From NCBI RefSeq assembly GCF_026278345.1, contig NZ_CP111085.1, forward strand, positions 1,872,001 through 1,936,000: 64,000 bases of DNA, given 5' to 3'. Numbering within the stretch: the stretch's first letter is position 1; every line of letters begins with the position of its first letter. The notes beneath the pieces are model-generated. The model was given only the letters and a program-made list of their open reading frames with translations. It had not been told where the DNA came from and ran no database searches. Source of the DNA: Tellurirhabdus rosea (GTDB taxonomy: Bacteria; Bacteroidota; Bacteroidia; Cytophagales; Spirosomataceae). The position numbers and the translations under genes were made by a program. This document shows, piece by piece, positions 1-7,625 of the stretch.

Positions 1-1622
1 ACGGCAACAGCGCCCGAACCGAATACACCGGGCAGCTTGGCATCAGCGGGCTCGAACTTGGCCTTGAAGGCCCCATACAGGCCGGAAAACACAGTTCGTT
101 TCTCCTCAACGCGCGCAGTTTCTCGCTGAAAGCCTTGCAGGGCGTCGGCATTGATTTGGCCGTAGACAGCGGGCTGCCGACCTTTCAGGACGCTACGTTC
201 AAGATTCATCTGCCCTCCGAAAAATGGGGTACGCTGGTCCTTTTCGGACTCGGCGGCCGGGGACGCTACCGGGACGAAAGTGCCTCCGGAAACAGCTCGC
301 ACCTGCGCTCGGGCATGGGCGTCGGCGGGCTGGTCCACACGCATCATTTTTCAAACAAGACGTATGGCAAGCTGGCGCTTTCGGTTTCCGGGGCGTTCAG
401 CGACGAGAATGACTTCAACCGCATGGGCCAGCTCCGGCGGGTGCTCGAAACGACCAACGGGCAATGGCAGTTGCGTTATGAAGCTGTTCACCGGCCCGGC
501 AGCCGCAACCTGCTGAAAACGGGTTTGGTCTGGAACGGCATCGGCTTCCGCTTTCTGGAGCAGAACCGGCAGAACAACGCGCTCCAGACCCGGTCGCAGG
601 ACGACAGCCGGACGGACCTCTGGCAGGCGTTCGGGCACTGGCAGCACCGGTTCAGCGACCGTTTTTCGATCAACAACGGCCTTTACTATCAGTTTTTCGG
701 GCTGAACAGGACCCAGCGGCTGGAGCCGAGAAGCTCCCTGCAATGGCAGGTGTCCGCCAGCCACCGGCTCTCGGCGGGCTTCGGCCTGCACAGCCAGACG
801 CAGCCGCTGGCGCACTACACCCGCCAGTACACGTACGCCAGCCAGCCGCCCCGACAGAACAACCGCCACCTCGGGCCTACCCGCAGCCGCCATTTCGTTC
901 TGGCCCACGACTGGGCGTTTCTGCCCAACTGGCGGCTGAAGACCGAGCTTTACGACCAGGCGCTTTCAGCCGTTCCGGTGTCGCGCCAGTCTCGATCCAC
1001 GTTTTCGTCTCTCAATACCGGCTCGGTGGAGCAGGGCATTCTGGCCGTTCCGGATAGCCTTGTCAATGCCGGAACCGGCCGGAACCGGGGAGTAGAGCTG
1101 ACGCTCGAAAAGTTTTTTTCGGGGAATTCGTACCTGCTGACGACGCTGTCGCTGTTTGAGTCCACCTACCGGGGTGCCGACGGGGTGCGGCGTCATACCG
1201 CGTTTGGCAACCAGTATGTCTTCAACGTGCTGGGGGGCTGTGAATGGCGCATTGGCCGCCAGAAGAACAGCGCTTTCCTGTTTGATCTGCGCTACTCAGC
1301 CACGGGCGGCAAGCCGTTTATTCCGGTTCATTTTGCCGCTTCGGTCCGGGCGGGTCGCGAGGTGCGCGATTCGGAGCGGGCTTACCTGTCCCGCCTTGCC
1401 CCGTTCGACCGGACGGATGTCAAGATTTCGTTCCGGGTAAATCGCCCGGCCGTTACGCACTATGTTTTTGCGGATATAACCAACCTGTTCAGCAAGCAGG
1501 TCGCCCTCAACGAGCGTTACGAAGCCTCCACCCGTCTGCTGACAAACGACTATTACGGATTCCGCCTGCTCCCCATCGCCGGCTACCGCATCACCTGGGG
1601 AAAACGAGGGAAACAGGTATGA
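1..1622 (+). CDS. TonB-dependent receptor, C-terminal part (5' end outside the window)
   Basis: The frame is open from the first bases of the window (it reads in frame from base 3), so the gene begins upstream. The visible part of about 540 residues is made of alternating amphipathic strands rich in Gly, Arg, Tyr and Phe, as in an outer-membrane beta-barrel. It includes the type of segment that ends TonB receptors (…FADITNLFSKQ… then YRITWGKRGKQV). No plug, TonB box or signal peptide is visible because the N-terminus is missing, so the substrate cannot be judged. The last codons overlap the left arm of a quasi-palindromic element at 1615-1670, and the gene converges on the lipid kinase gene. 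A non-TonB barrel protein is the main alternative. Confidence 0.75.
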   Translation, partial: GNSARTEYTGQLGISGLELGLEGPIQAGKHSSFLLNARSFSLKALQGVGIDLAVDSGLPTFQDATFKIHLPSEKWGTLVLFGLGGRGRYRDESASGNSSHLRSGMGVGGLVHTHHFSNKTYGKLALSVSGAFSDENDFNRMGQLRRVLETTNGQWQLRYEAVHRPGSRNLLKTGLVWNGIGFRFLEQNRQNNALQTRSQDDSRTDLWQAFGHWQHRFSDRFSINNGLYYQFFGLNRTQRLEPRSSLQWQVSASHRLSAGFGLHSQTQPLAHYTRQYTYASQPPRQNNRHLGPTRSRHFVLAHDWAFLPNWRLKTELYDQALSAVPVSRQSRSTFSSLNTGSVEQGILAVPDSLVNAGTGRNRGVELTLEKFFSGNSYLLTTLSLFESTYRGADGVRRHTAFGNQYVFNVLGGCEWRIGRQKNSAFLFDLRYSATGGKPFIPVHFAASVRAGREVRDSERAYLSRLAPFDRTDVKISFRVNRPAVTHYVFADITNLFSKQVALNERYEASTRLLTNDYYGFRLLPIAGYRITWGKRGKQV

Positions 1623-1690
1623 GGTGGCTCCGCCGGGCAGCTGACTTTTGGGCGAAGCCACCTCATACCTCATACCTATCATCTCACGCC
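1615..1690. repeat. Quasi-palindromic intergenic element QP1 (GGTATGAGGTGGCT arms)
   Basis: Perfect 15-bp arms at 1615-1629 and 1656-1670 enclose a GC-rich core beginning GGCTCCGCCGG. The right side repeats the unit CATACCT. The core at 1623-1662 resembles, on the opposite strand, the cores of the elements at 7541-7577 and 17845-17881. It lies between two convergent genes and could also act as a bidirectional terminator, but there is no good T-tract. Confidence 0.75.
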
Positions 1691-2562
1691 TCCTCTTCTC
1701 TGGTTATCACTTTCAGTTTTCCCGGCAGCATTTCGGCGGTGACCTGGCGGATGCGGCCGCGGTATTCGCCGTCGATCTGGAAATAGGCCCGTTTGCGGGT
1801 GGTGATGTCGAGGGAGCTGGCTTTCAGAATTTCGATCTTGGTCGGGTCGAACGGCCGGAAGCGCCAGAACATTTTCAGGAATTCGAAATAGGAGACTTCG
1901 CGCATGACGACCACTTCAAACTGACCGTCGGTGAGTTCTCCTTCGGGGTTGATGATGGCGCCCGTGCCGTACATGCGCGCGTTGGCCAGCACCACCATGA
2001 CGGCTTCACGGTGCAGCACCCGTTCGTCGGTAATGAGCCGGACGTGCAGCGACCGGCGGTTCAGCAGCACCCGCAGGATACCCCGGGCGTAGCCCAGCTT
2101 GCCGCGCCAGTTGTTGTCTTTGTAGTACTTTACGAGCTGCGCATTGAGGCCAATGTCGCTCAGGTGCAGGCAAATGTCTTTTTTGTTGATCAGAATGACG
2201 TCCAGGGGCTGTATATGTCCGCTGGCGATGACCTCCAGGGCCTCTTCCAGTGCGGAGGGCAGACCCAGTTCCCGGGCCATTCCGTTGGCCGAGCCGGCGG
2301 GCAGGATTCCGAGCGGAATCTCCGGTTCGAGCAGCTGCTCGGCCACAAGCTTGATGGTTCCGTCTCCGCCAACGGCCACGACGCGGTCGGGCTTGAGCGA
2401 TTCCACCGCTTTTCGTACCGATTCCTCGTCATTTTGACCATTCAGGACCAGGAAATCAGGTGAAAATGGTTTATTCCGAAAAAAATCCCTGATTTGTTCT
2501 TCCCAGTCGTCCTTGGCCCGGCCACCCGATACCGGATTGATGACAAACAGGAGTTTGAGCAT
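1684..2562 (-). CDS. Diacylglycerol kinase family lipid kinase (YegS/BmrU type)
   Basis: Soluble lipid kinase of the DAGK catalytic-domain family, expected to phosphorylate diacylglycerol or a related lipid at the inner membrane. The N-terminal LLFVINPVSGG segment, the nucleotide-binding GGDGT motif (about residue 65 from the chosen start), and the ILPAGSANGMA segment are family hallmarks. The C-terminal half shows the beta-sandwich pattern ending QIDGE. An ATG at 2611-2613 would add 17 residues, but homologues normally start two or three residues before LLFVINP, so ATG 2560-2562 is preferred. The divergent neighbour is an App1-type phosphatidate phosphatase, which would run the reverse reaction. 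The exact lipid substrate cannot be read from sequence. Confidence 0.88.
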   Translation of the reverse strand: MLKLLFVINPVSGGRAKDDWEEQIRDFFRNKPFSPDFLVLNGQNDEESVRKAVESLKPDRVVAVGGDGTIKLVAEQLLEPEIPLGILPAGSANGMARELGLPSALEEALEVIASGHIQPLDVILINKKDICLHLSDIGLNAQLVKYYKDNNWRGKLGYARGILRVLLNRRSLHVRLITDERVLHREAVMVVLANARMYGTGAIINPEGELTDGQFEVVVMREVSYFEFLKMFWRFRPFDPTKIEILKASSLDITTRKRAYFQIDGEYRGRIRQVTAEMLPGKLKVITREEEA

Positions 2563-2633
2563 CCCTTCGGGGGGCACCGATTGGTTATGGGGTATCGAAC
2601 GTTGGGAGTGCATTGGTGCAATCTAGTGAATGT

Positions 2634-3695
2634 ATGGGTCGAAAAACATCCTTAAGACGAAAAATCTGGAAAAGGCTCGGTATCGCAGACCGGCCCGTTG
2701 TCAAAGTTTACCGGGGGTACGGCAGCGAAAATCAGGTCCTGATTTACGGGCACGTGTTTAGACTGAGCCCGCTGCCGCGGCGCAAGTACCGCCAGACGGT
2801 GCTTTCCAACACCCTGGCGCTGCTCCGTTTATTTATGGTACGGCCGGTGGGCAATGTCACCGTCCGGCTGGAGGGGGATGCGGCGTCGCCTCAGACCATT
2901 ACCGACCGCAACGGTTTTTTCCGGCTGGAATGGGTGCCCGAACAGCCGCTGCCGCCGGGCTGGCATCCCGTCCGGGTAAGCCTCATCACCACCTACACCA
3001 GCCGGAAGGAAACCTTCGCGACGGGAGAGGGCGAAGTCTTTATCCCTCACCGGACCCATCTGGGCTGCATTTCGGATATCGACGACACGTTTCTGGTCTC
3101 CCACTCGTCCAACCTCCGCAAGCGGCTGCACGTTCTGCTGACCGAAAACGCGCTGAGCCGCGATCCGTTCGAAGGCGTGGTGGAACATTACCAGCTGCTG
3201 GCGCAACTGGGCACGGACGCCGAGCATCCAAACCCGTTTTTCTACGTTTCCAGCAGCGAATGGAACCTCTACGATTACATCTGCGACTTTTCGCAGAAAA
3301 ACAAAATGCCGAAAGGGGTGTATCTGCTGAGCGAACTCAAGCGGCTGCGGCAGGTCGCCCGGACCGGGCAGGGCAAACACATGACCAAGTTTTCCCGGAT
3401 TGTGCGGATTCTGGAGGCTTATCCTTTGCTGAAGTTTATTCTGCTGGGCGACGATACGCAGGAGGACCCCGCGATTTATGCCTCCCTGGCGGAGCATTTT
3501 CCCGGGCAGATCATCTGCGTCTACCTTCGGCAGGTGGAGGAGAAAAACCGGGAGCAGACCTGGCAACAGGTCGAACAGATCAGGGCGGCGGGGGTTGACT
3601 GTTGTTATTTCAAAAACAGCGGCGAGGCCCGGGCGCACTCCCAAACGCTGCGGCTACCGGGGGCCGACTCTGTTCATAATCAGCCAGCAACCTGA
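2634..3695 (+). CDS. App1 family protein (phosphatidate phosphatase App1 catalytic domain)
   Basis: Contains the haloacid-dehalogenase-like DxDxT motif as DIDDT (about residue 148 from this start), the FFYVSSSEWNLYD segment and a later LLGDDTQEDP. Together these identify the App1/DUF2183 family, whose yeast member dephosphorylates phosphatidate to diacylglycerol. The N-terminal 140 residues form a beta-rich domain with carboxypeptidase-regulatory-like character (TVRLEGD…TDRNGFFRLEW). A TTG at 2613 in frame would add seven residues and overlap the start of the divergent kinase; ATG 2634 is preferred. No signal peptide is seen, so it is probably cytoplasmic. Pairing with a lipid kinase suggests control of phosphatidate/diacylglycerol balance, which is inference. 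Confidence 0.85.
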   Translation: MGRKTSLRRKIWKRLGIADRPVVKVYRGYGSENQVLIYGHVFRLSPLPRRKYRQTVLSNTLALLRLFMVRPVGNVTVRLEGDAASPQTITDRNGFFRLEWVPEQPLPPGWHPVRVSLITTYTSRKETFATGEGEVFIPHRTHLGCISDIDDTFLVSHSSNLRKRLHVLLTENALSRDPFEGVVEHYQLLAQLGTDAEHPNPFFYVSSSEWNLYDYICDFSQKNKMPKGVYLLSELKRLRQVARTGQGKHMTKFSRIVRILEAYPLLKFILLGDDTQEDPAIYASLAEHFPGQIICVYLRQVEEKNREQTWQQVEQIRAAGVDCCYFKNSGEARAHSQTLRLPGADSVHNQPAT

Positions 3696-3727
3696 CAGTC
3701 ATCATACAGCGCGGAGGGCCGGGGCGG

Positions 3728-3735
3728 TAATTTTG
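3728..3735 (+). promoter_or_regulatory. Putative -7 box TAATTTTG
   Basis: Exact match to the Bacteroidota -7 consensus TAnnTTTG, 36 bases upstream of the ATG at 3772. No clear -33 TTTG was found at the usual spacing, so this is a weak call. Confidence 0.4.
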
Positions 3736-3771
3736 TTCTGTTCAAAACAAATCACCAAACACTCTAAAGTT

Positions 3772-4107
3772 ATGGCAACCCTCTCGCCGTCAACGACATC
3801 GTATAACGAATCTGCTACCTTAACTGAAAAATACAACCAGTTTGCCGAAGCGGCCGAATTTAACCGCGTAGGCTGGACCGCAACGGCCATGATGATTCAG
3901 GGCTGTCTGCTGTCACCCGTCCTGCTGCTGACCATGATGTATTTTGGCGGTGGCGACTGGCAGTTTCTGACCGGGATGCTCACCTTCCTGCTGGTGATCG
4001 TGCCGATTCTGGGCGCCCAGAAAATGAAGTACGTCTTCGGCGGCTTCCTCATCAGCCTGGTTGTCAACCTGGCTATGATTGCCCTGAACGTGCTGAGTAC
4101 GTTATAA
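3772..4107 (+). CDS. Small membrane protein of unknown function
   Basis: 111 residues with a soluble N-terminus of about 40 residues and three hydrophobic segments, approximately residues 42-58, 64-80 and 85-108. I do not recognise a family. The longer reading frame upstream of ATG 3772 overlaps the App1 gene in another frame and is not protein-like, so it was cut. A TAnnTTTG box lies 36 bases upstream and a strong terminator directly downstream, so the gene is probably monocistronic. Confidence 0.7.
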   Translation: MATLSPSTTSYNESATLTEKYNQFAEAAEFNRVGWTATAMMIQGCLLSPVLLLTMMYFGGGDWQFLTGMLTFLLVIVPILGAQKMKYVFGGFLISLVVNLAMIALNVLSTL

Positions 4108-4126
4108 TTAACCAGAACTAACGATA

Positions 4127-4162
4127 AAAGCCCGGCCAGCGATGGTCCGGGCTTTGTTTTTT
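4127..4162 (+). terminator. Rho-independent terminator
   Basis: Perfect 9-bp stem AAAGCCCGG / CCGGGCTTT (4127-4135 and 4147-4155) followed by GTTTTTT. It lies just after the small membrane protein gene and before the convergent argH stop, so it may serve both strands. Confidence 0.85.
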
Positions 4163-4194
4163 ACGGCTTTCGGCAAACGAAACAGGGTCGCCGG

Positions 4195-5529
4195 TCAGGC
4201 CAGCAAGTTGGCCACTGCCTCGTCTACCCGCTGCCGCCCGAATCCGGCAGTCGCGGCCTCCATCTGGGCGATGATTTCCCCGGTCCCCAGGTTGCCGATG
4301 CTTCCCTCGTGGGTGTGGTTCAGCTGCCGCGGAGCCCGGTAGCTGCCTTCGTTGATTTCCTTGCCGACGATCCGGTACGCCTCCCGGAACGGGACACCCT
4401 GCAAGACCAGTTCGTTCACCCGTTCGACCGAAAAGAGCAGGTCATACCTGTCGTCGTCCAGCAGATTGGGTTTCACCTGGAGCTGTTCGAGCATAAACGC
4501 GCAGATGTTCAGGCAGTCGAGCAGCTCGTCGAAAGCGGGCATCAGCACTTCTTTCAGAATCTGCATGTCGCGGTGGTAGCCCGACGGCAGGTTGCTCAGC
4601 ACCAGCGTCACTTCCATCGGCAGGGCTTTGAGGCGATTGGTTTTGGCCCGAAGCAGCTCGGCTACGTCCGGATTTTTCTTGTGCGGCATGATGCTGGAGC
4701 CGGTCGTCAGAGCGTCGGGAAGCGTCAGGAAGCCGAAATTTTGCGAATTATACAGGCAGATATCCATCGCCATCCGCGAGAGCGTGGCGGCAACGGTTGC
4801 CAGGGCCGAAAGGGCGGTTTGTTCGGTTTTGCCGCGGCTCATCTGCGCGTACACGACATTGACGTGCATGCCTTCGAAGCCCAGCAGTTCGGTAGTAAGG
4901 CGGCGGTTGAGCGGGAACGACGAGCCGTAGCCCGCCCCGGAGCCAAGCGGATTGCGGTTGGCCAGCCGGTAGGCGGTCTGCAGGGTCAGCATGTCGTCGG
5001 CCAGCGCCTCGGCATAGGCCCCAAACCACAGCCCGAACGACGAGGGCATGGCAATCTGGAGATGCGTGTAGCCCGGCAGCAGATCGTCTTTGTGCTGCTC
5101 CGAACGCTCCACCAGCCGGTCGAATACGCGGCGGGTTGCTTCGGCCACCGCCCAGAGCCGGTCGCGGGTGAAAAGCTTCAGGTCCACCAGCACCTGGTCG
5201 TTGCGGGAGCGGCCTGAGTGAATCTTTTTCCCGACATCCCCGAGTTTGCGCGTCAGCAGCAGTTCAACCTGCGAATGCACGTCCTCCACCCCGTCTTCGA
5301 TCACAAACTGCCCCGCCCCAATCTGGGCATAAATGGCCCGCAGTTCGGCATTGAGCAAGTCCAGTTCGGCTTTACTGAGCAGGCCGATCGTTTCCAGCAT
5401 CCGAGCATGGGCCAGGTTGCCCAGAACATCAAACGGCGCCAGATACAGGTCCATTTCACGGTCGCGCCCCACCGTAAACCGTTCAATATTTTCGGCCGTA
5501 ACCGTGCCTTCTTTTTGCCAGAGCTTCAA
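4195..5529 (-). CDS. argH: Argininosuccinate lyase
   Basis: Cleaves argininosuccinate to arginine and fumarate, the last step of arginine synthesis, in the cytoplasm. The fumarase/aspartase signature is present as GSSIMPHKKNPD, with upstream motifs HSGRSRNDQV and GYTHLQIAMPS. The 444-residue length fits Bacteroidota ArgH. The only credible start matching the conserved MKLWQK beginning is a TTG at 5527-5529. Upstream in frame there is no ATG or GTG before a stop inside the adjoining repeat element. A CAAAGGTA sequence (minus-strand TACCTTTG) at 5635-5642 could be its -7 box, in which case the repeat element would be transcribed as its leader. No other arginine gene is adjacent. Confidence 0.96.
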   Translation of the reverse strand: MKLWQKEGTVTAENIERFTVGRDREMDLYLAPFDVLGNLAHARMLETIGLLSKAELDLLNAELRAIYAQIGAGQFVIEDGVEDVHSQVELLLTRKLGDVGKKIHSGRSRNDQVLVDLKLFTRDRLWAVAEATRRVFDRLVERSEQHKDDLLPGYTHLQIAMPSSFGLWFGAYAEALADDMLTLQTAYRLANRNPLGSGAGYGSSFPLNRRLTTELLGFEGMHVNVVYAQMSRGKTEQTALSALATVAATLSRMAMDICLYNSQNFGFLTLPDALTTGSSIMPHKKNPDVAELLRAKTNRLKALPMEVTLVLSNLPSGYHRDMQILKEVLMPAFDELLDCLNICAFMLEQLQVKPNLLDDDRYDLLFSVERVNELVLQGVPFREAYRIVGKEINEGSYRAPRQLNHTHEGSIGNLGTGEIIAQMEAATAGFGRQRVDEAVANLLA

Positions 5530-5632
5530 AATGGAATGATTGAATGTTGAATGACCGAATGACTGAATGCCCGAATGACTGAACGGATTTGCTCATTCGG
5601 TCATTCGGTCATTCACTCATTCAGTCACTTTC
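5530..5632. repeat. Quasi-palindromic intergenic element QP2 (TGAATGAC arms)
   Basis: The left half consists of degenerate direct repeats of TGAATGAC/TGAATGATT and the right half of their complements (GTCATTCGGTCATTC…), folding around ACGGATTTGCTC. It directly abuts the argH start codon and lies between argH and the YdeI-like gene. Confidence 0.8.
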
Positions 5633-5634
5633 TG

Positions 5635-5642
5635 CAAAGGTA
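5635..5642 (-). promoter_or_regulatory. Putative -7 box (TACCTTTG on the minus strand) upstream of argH
   Basis: CAAAGGTA on the plus strand reads TACCTTTG on the minus strand, an exact TAnnTTTG match 105 bases before the argH start. Initiation here would place the whole QP2 hairpin in the argH 5' leader. No convincing -33 box was seen. Confidence 0.45.
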
Positions 5643-5655
5643 GAACAATTACCGA

Positions 5656-6171
5656 TTACACCTTCACCCGGACGGATTCGTTCAGCAGGCGAAAGTCCAC
5701 TTTGCCGCCGGTGATTTTGAGGTGGTCCACGACGGCGAGGGCCCGGCTGATGCGGCGATCCATGCTTTTGACGCTGCCGATGAAGTACAGGAGCGTCCGC
5801 TGCTTGCCGGGCGTCAGGGCGTGAAAGAGGCGGTGGCCTTCGTCGTCCATCTGCAGCAGTTCGTGCATTTCTTCGGGCATGGGCAGGCCGTACTCGCTCT
5901 CGTCTTTTTTAAGGGTAAACTGCACCTCACTGCCAATAGCCAGGCCCAGCGAATCCCGAATCTTTTTGTTGACATTGATAAAAAAGCCACCCCCGCTCAG
6001 CGGCATCAGGGCGCATTGAAATTCGGCCCGGCCGTTGAGGGTGCAGACCACGCGGCGGTCGTTGCCGGAGATGAACGGCCCGGCGACGTCGGCCGGCACG
6101 ACAAAATGAAAGCCCCAGAGCGGGGAGTCGAATTTCTGGATTCGGGAGGAAAAGACGGGCTGGGTTTGCAT
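5656..6171 (-). CDS. DUF1905 / YdeI-OmpD-associated (OmdA-like) family protein
   Basis: 171 residues in two parts. The N-terminal beta-barrel-like DUF1905 domain (about 1-95) includes WGFHFVVP and GGGFFINVNKKIRDSLG. The C-terminal helical OmdA-type region includes HRLFHALTPGKQRTLLYFIGSVKS. Members are annotated as bacteriocin-protection or YdeI-like proteins, but the biochemical role is poorly defined. The start was placed at ATG 6169-6171; a longer frame runs back into the MFS gene in another frame and looks spurious. It lies 55 bases after the MFS transporter gene on the same strand, so co-transcription is possible. Confidence 0.75.
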   Translation of the reverse strand: MQTQPVFSSRIQKFDSPLWGFHFVVPADVAGPFISGNDRRVVCTLNGRAEFQCALMPLSGGGFFINVNKKIRDSLGLAIGSEVQFTLKKDESEYGLPMPEEMHELLQMDDEGHRLFHALTPGKQRTLLYFIGSVKSMDRRISRALAVVDHLKITGGKVDFRLLNESVRVKV

Positions 6172-6226
6172 GTCTGGTAGCAGATTTCGGGAGTAGAAAT
6201 GCAGAAAGTCTGCCAATATACTGGTT

Positions 6227-7465
6227 TTACGACACAGAAACCTCCCTGGACACACCCGTCCGCACCTGCCCACTGAGCCACCAGAATCCGGCCGCCGACA
6301 ACGCACATATCCCGGCCGCCGCCACCCAGAGCGTCAGGAAGCCCGCCCGCTCCACAATCTGCGAACCGAGGGCCGGGGCCGCGATCTGGGCGATGGCGTA
6401 GGCCATCGAGTACACCGCCAGGTATTGCCCCCGGCTCCGCTCGTCGGAGCGCTCCACCGAGAAGGCCTGCATGAAAGGCATCGACATCATTTCGCCGAAC
6501 GTATTGAGCAGCACCATCACCACGGCCACTCCCGGCCAGTTGCCCGTCAGCAGCAGCAGGTACGACAGGCCGATGGCCGCCACGCCGCCGCTGATCAGCC
6601 GGACCTTACCGGCCGGATACCGCCGCTCCACGGCGTACACAAACGCCATTTCGACGGCCACGATCAGCAGCCCGTTCATCGTCATCAGGAGGCCGATCTG
6701 GGTTTCCTTCAGCAGCAGCACCTGTTTGAAATACAGCGGCACCAGGCTGAACAACTGCATGAACACGACCGCGTTGAGCATGGTAAAGAAGGCAAAAGCC
6801 AGGTACAGCCCGTCGCGGTACGGCGAACGAATGGGCGGCACGTCTTCCGCCAATGGGTCCCGGGAAAGCACCGGAGCCGCCGGTTTGGGGAGATACAGGC
6901 GCAGCACGGCCGCCGCCGCCACACAGGTCAGCCCATCGACCCAGAACAGCAGGCTGTAATCGATGCCCGCCAGTAAGCCGCCCAGTCCGCCACCCACCGA
7001 CCAGCCTAGGTTGATGGCCAGCCGGTTCATCGAATACGCCCGCGTGCGGTTTTCGGCCGTGCTGTAATGGGCCACCGCCGCCGAGTTGGCCGGCCGAAAG
7101 GCATCGCCGACCAGCGTGTAGACAAAAACCGTGGCGCAGATGACGTAGAAATCGTGCAGAAACTGAAGCCCGATGAGGAAGAACCCGGCCGTGAGCAGAC
7201 TCAGAAACTGAACCGGATAGAAGCCCAGCCGGTCGGTGAGCCGCCCGCCGAGGAAGGTTCCGCAGAAAGCCCCGGCTCCGTAAACGGCCATAACAATGCC
7301 CGCGTCGGTCACGCTGAAATGCAGGTGCTGGGTGAGGTAAAGCGTCAGATAAGGCAGCACCATCGTGCCGCTGCGGTTGATGAGCATCACCCCCGCCAGC
7401 AGCCAGACAGAAGGCGACAGTCCCCGGAAGGCATTGCGATAGGTACGTAAAAAAGGGCCAATCAT
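6227..7465 (-). CDS. MFS transporter
   Basis: 412 residues with about twelve hydrophobic segments and the loop 2-3 signature GGRLTDRLGFYP typical of the major facilitator superfamily. The overall pattern (LPYLTLYLTQHLHFSVTDAG… and SMNRLAINLGWSVGGGLGG) resembles MdtH/YajR-type multidrug exporters, but the substrate is unknown. It reads in the same direction as the downstream YdeI-like gene. The upstream gap holds a quasi-palindromic element that separates it from a histidine kinase gene. Confidence 0.88.
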   Translation of the reverse strand: MIGPFLRTYRNAFRGLSPSVWLLAGVMLINRSGTMVLPYLTLYLTQHLHFSVTDAGIVMAVYGAGAFCGTFLGGRLTDRLGFYPVQFLSLLTAGFFLIGLQFLHDFYVICATVFVYTLVGDAFRPANSAAVAHYSTAENRTRAYSMNRLAINLGWSVGGGLGGLLAGIDYSLLFWVDGLTCVAAAAVLRLYLPKPAAPVLSRDPLAEDVPPIRSPYRDGLYLAFAFFTMLNAVVFMQLFSLVPLYFKQVLLLKETQIGLLMTMNGLLIVAVEMAFVYAVERRYPAGKVRLISGGVAAIGLSYLLLLTGNWPGVAVVMVLLNTFGEMMSMPFMQAFSVERSDERSRGQYLAVYSMAYAIAQIAAPALGSQIVERAGFLTLWVAAAGICALSAAGFWWLSGQVRTGVSREVSVS

Positions 7466-7502
7466 GCCGCAAAGGAAGGGAAAAGGCGGAAAGTTTAACG
7501 TT

Positions 7503-7618
7503 AAAGGGTGAAGGTTTATAGTTTATAGTTTAGGGTTTATAGTTGCTTCGCAAATTCTGTAGACCGGCGGAGCCACTATAAACTCTAAACCTTCAACTTT
7601 CAACCTTCAACCCTCTTC
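7503..7618. repeat. Quasi-palindromic intergenic element QP3 (TTATAGTT arms)
   Basis: Left arm of TTTATAGTT repeats, right arm of ACTATAAACTCTAAACC plus CTTCAAC repeats. The core (7541-7577) read on the minus strand begins AGTGGCTCCGCCGGTC and matches the cores of QP1 and QP8. It lies between the MFS and histidine kinase genes. Confidence 0.75.
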
Positions 7619-7625
7619 TTCCCCT

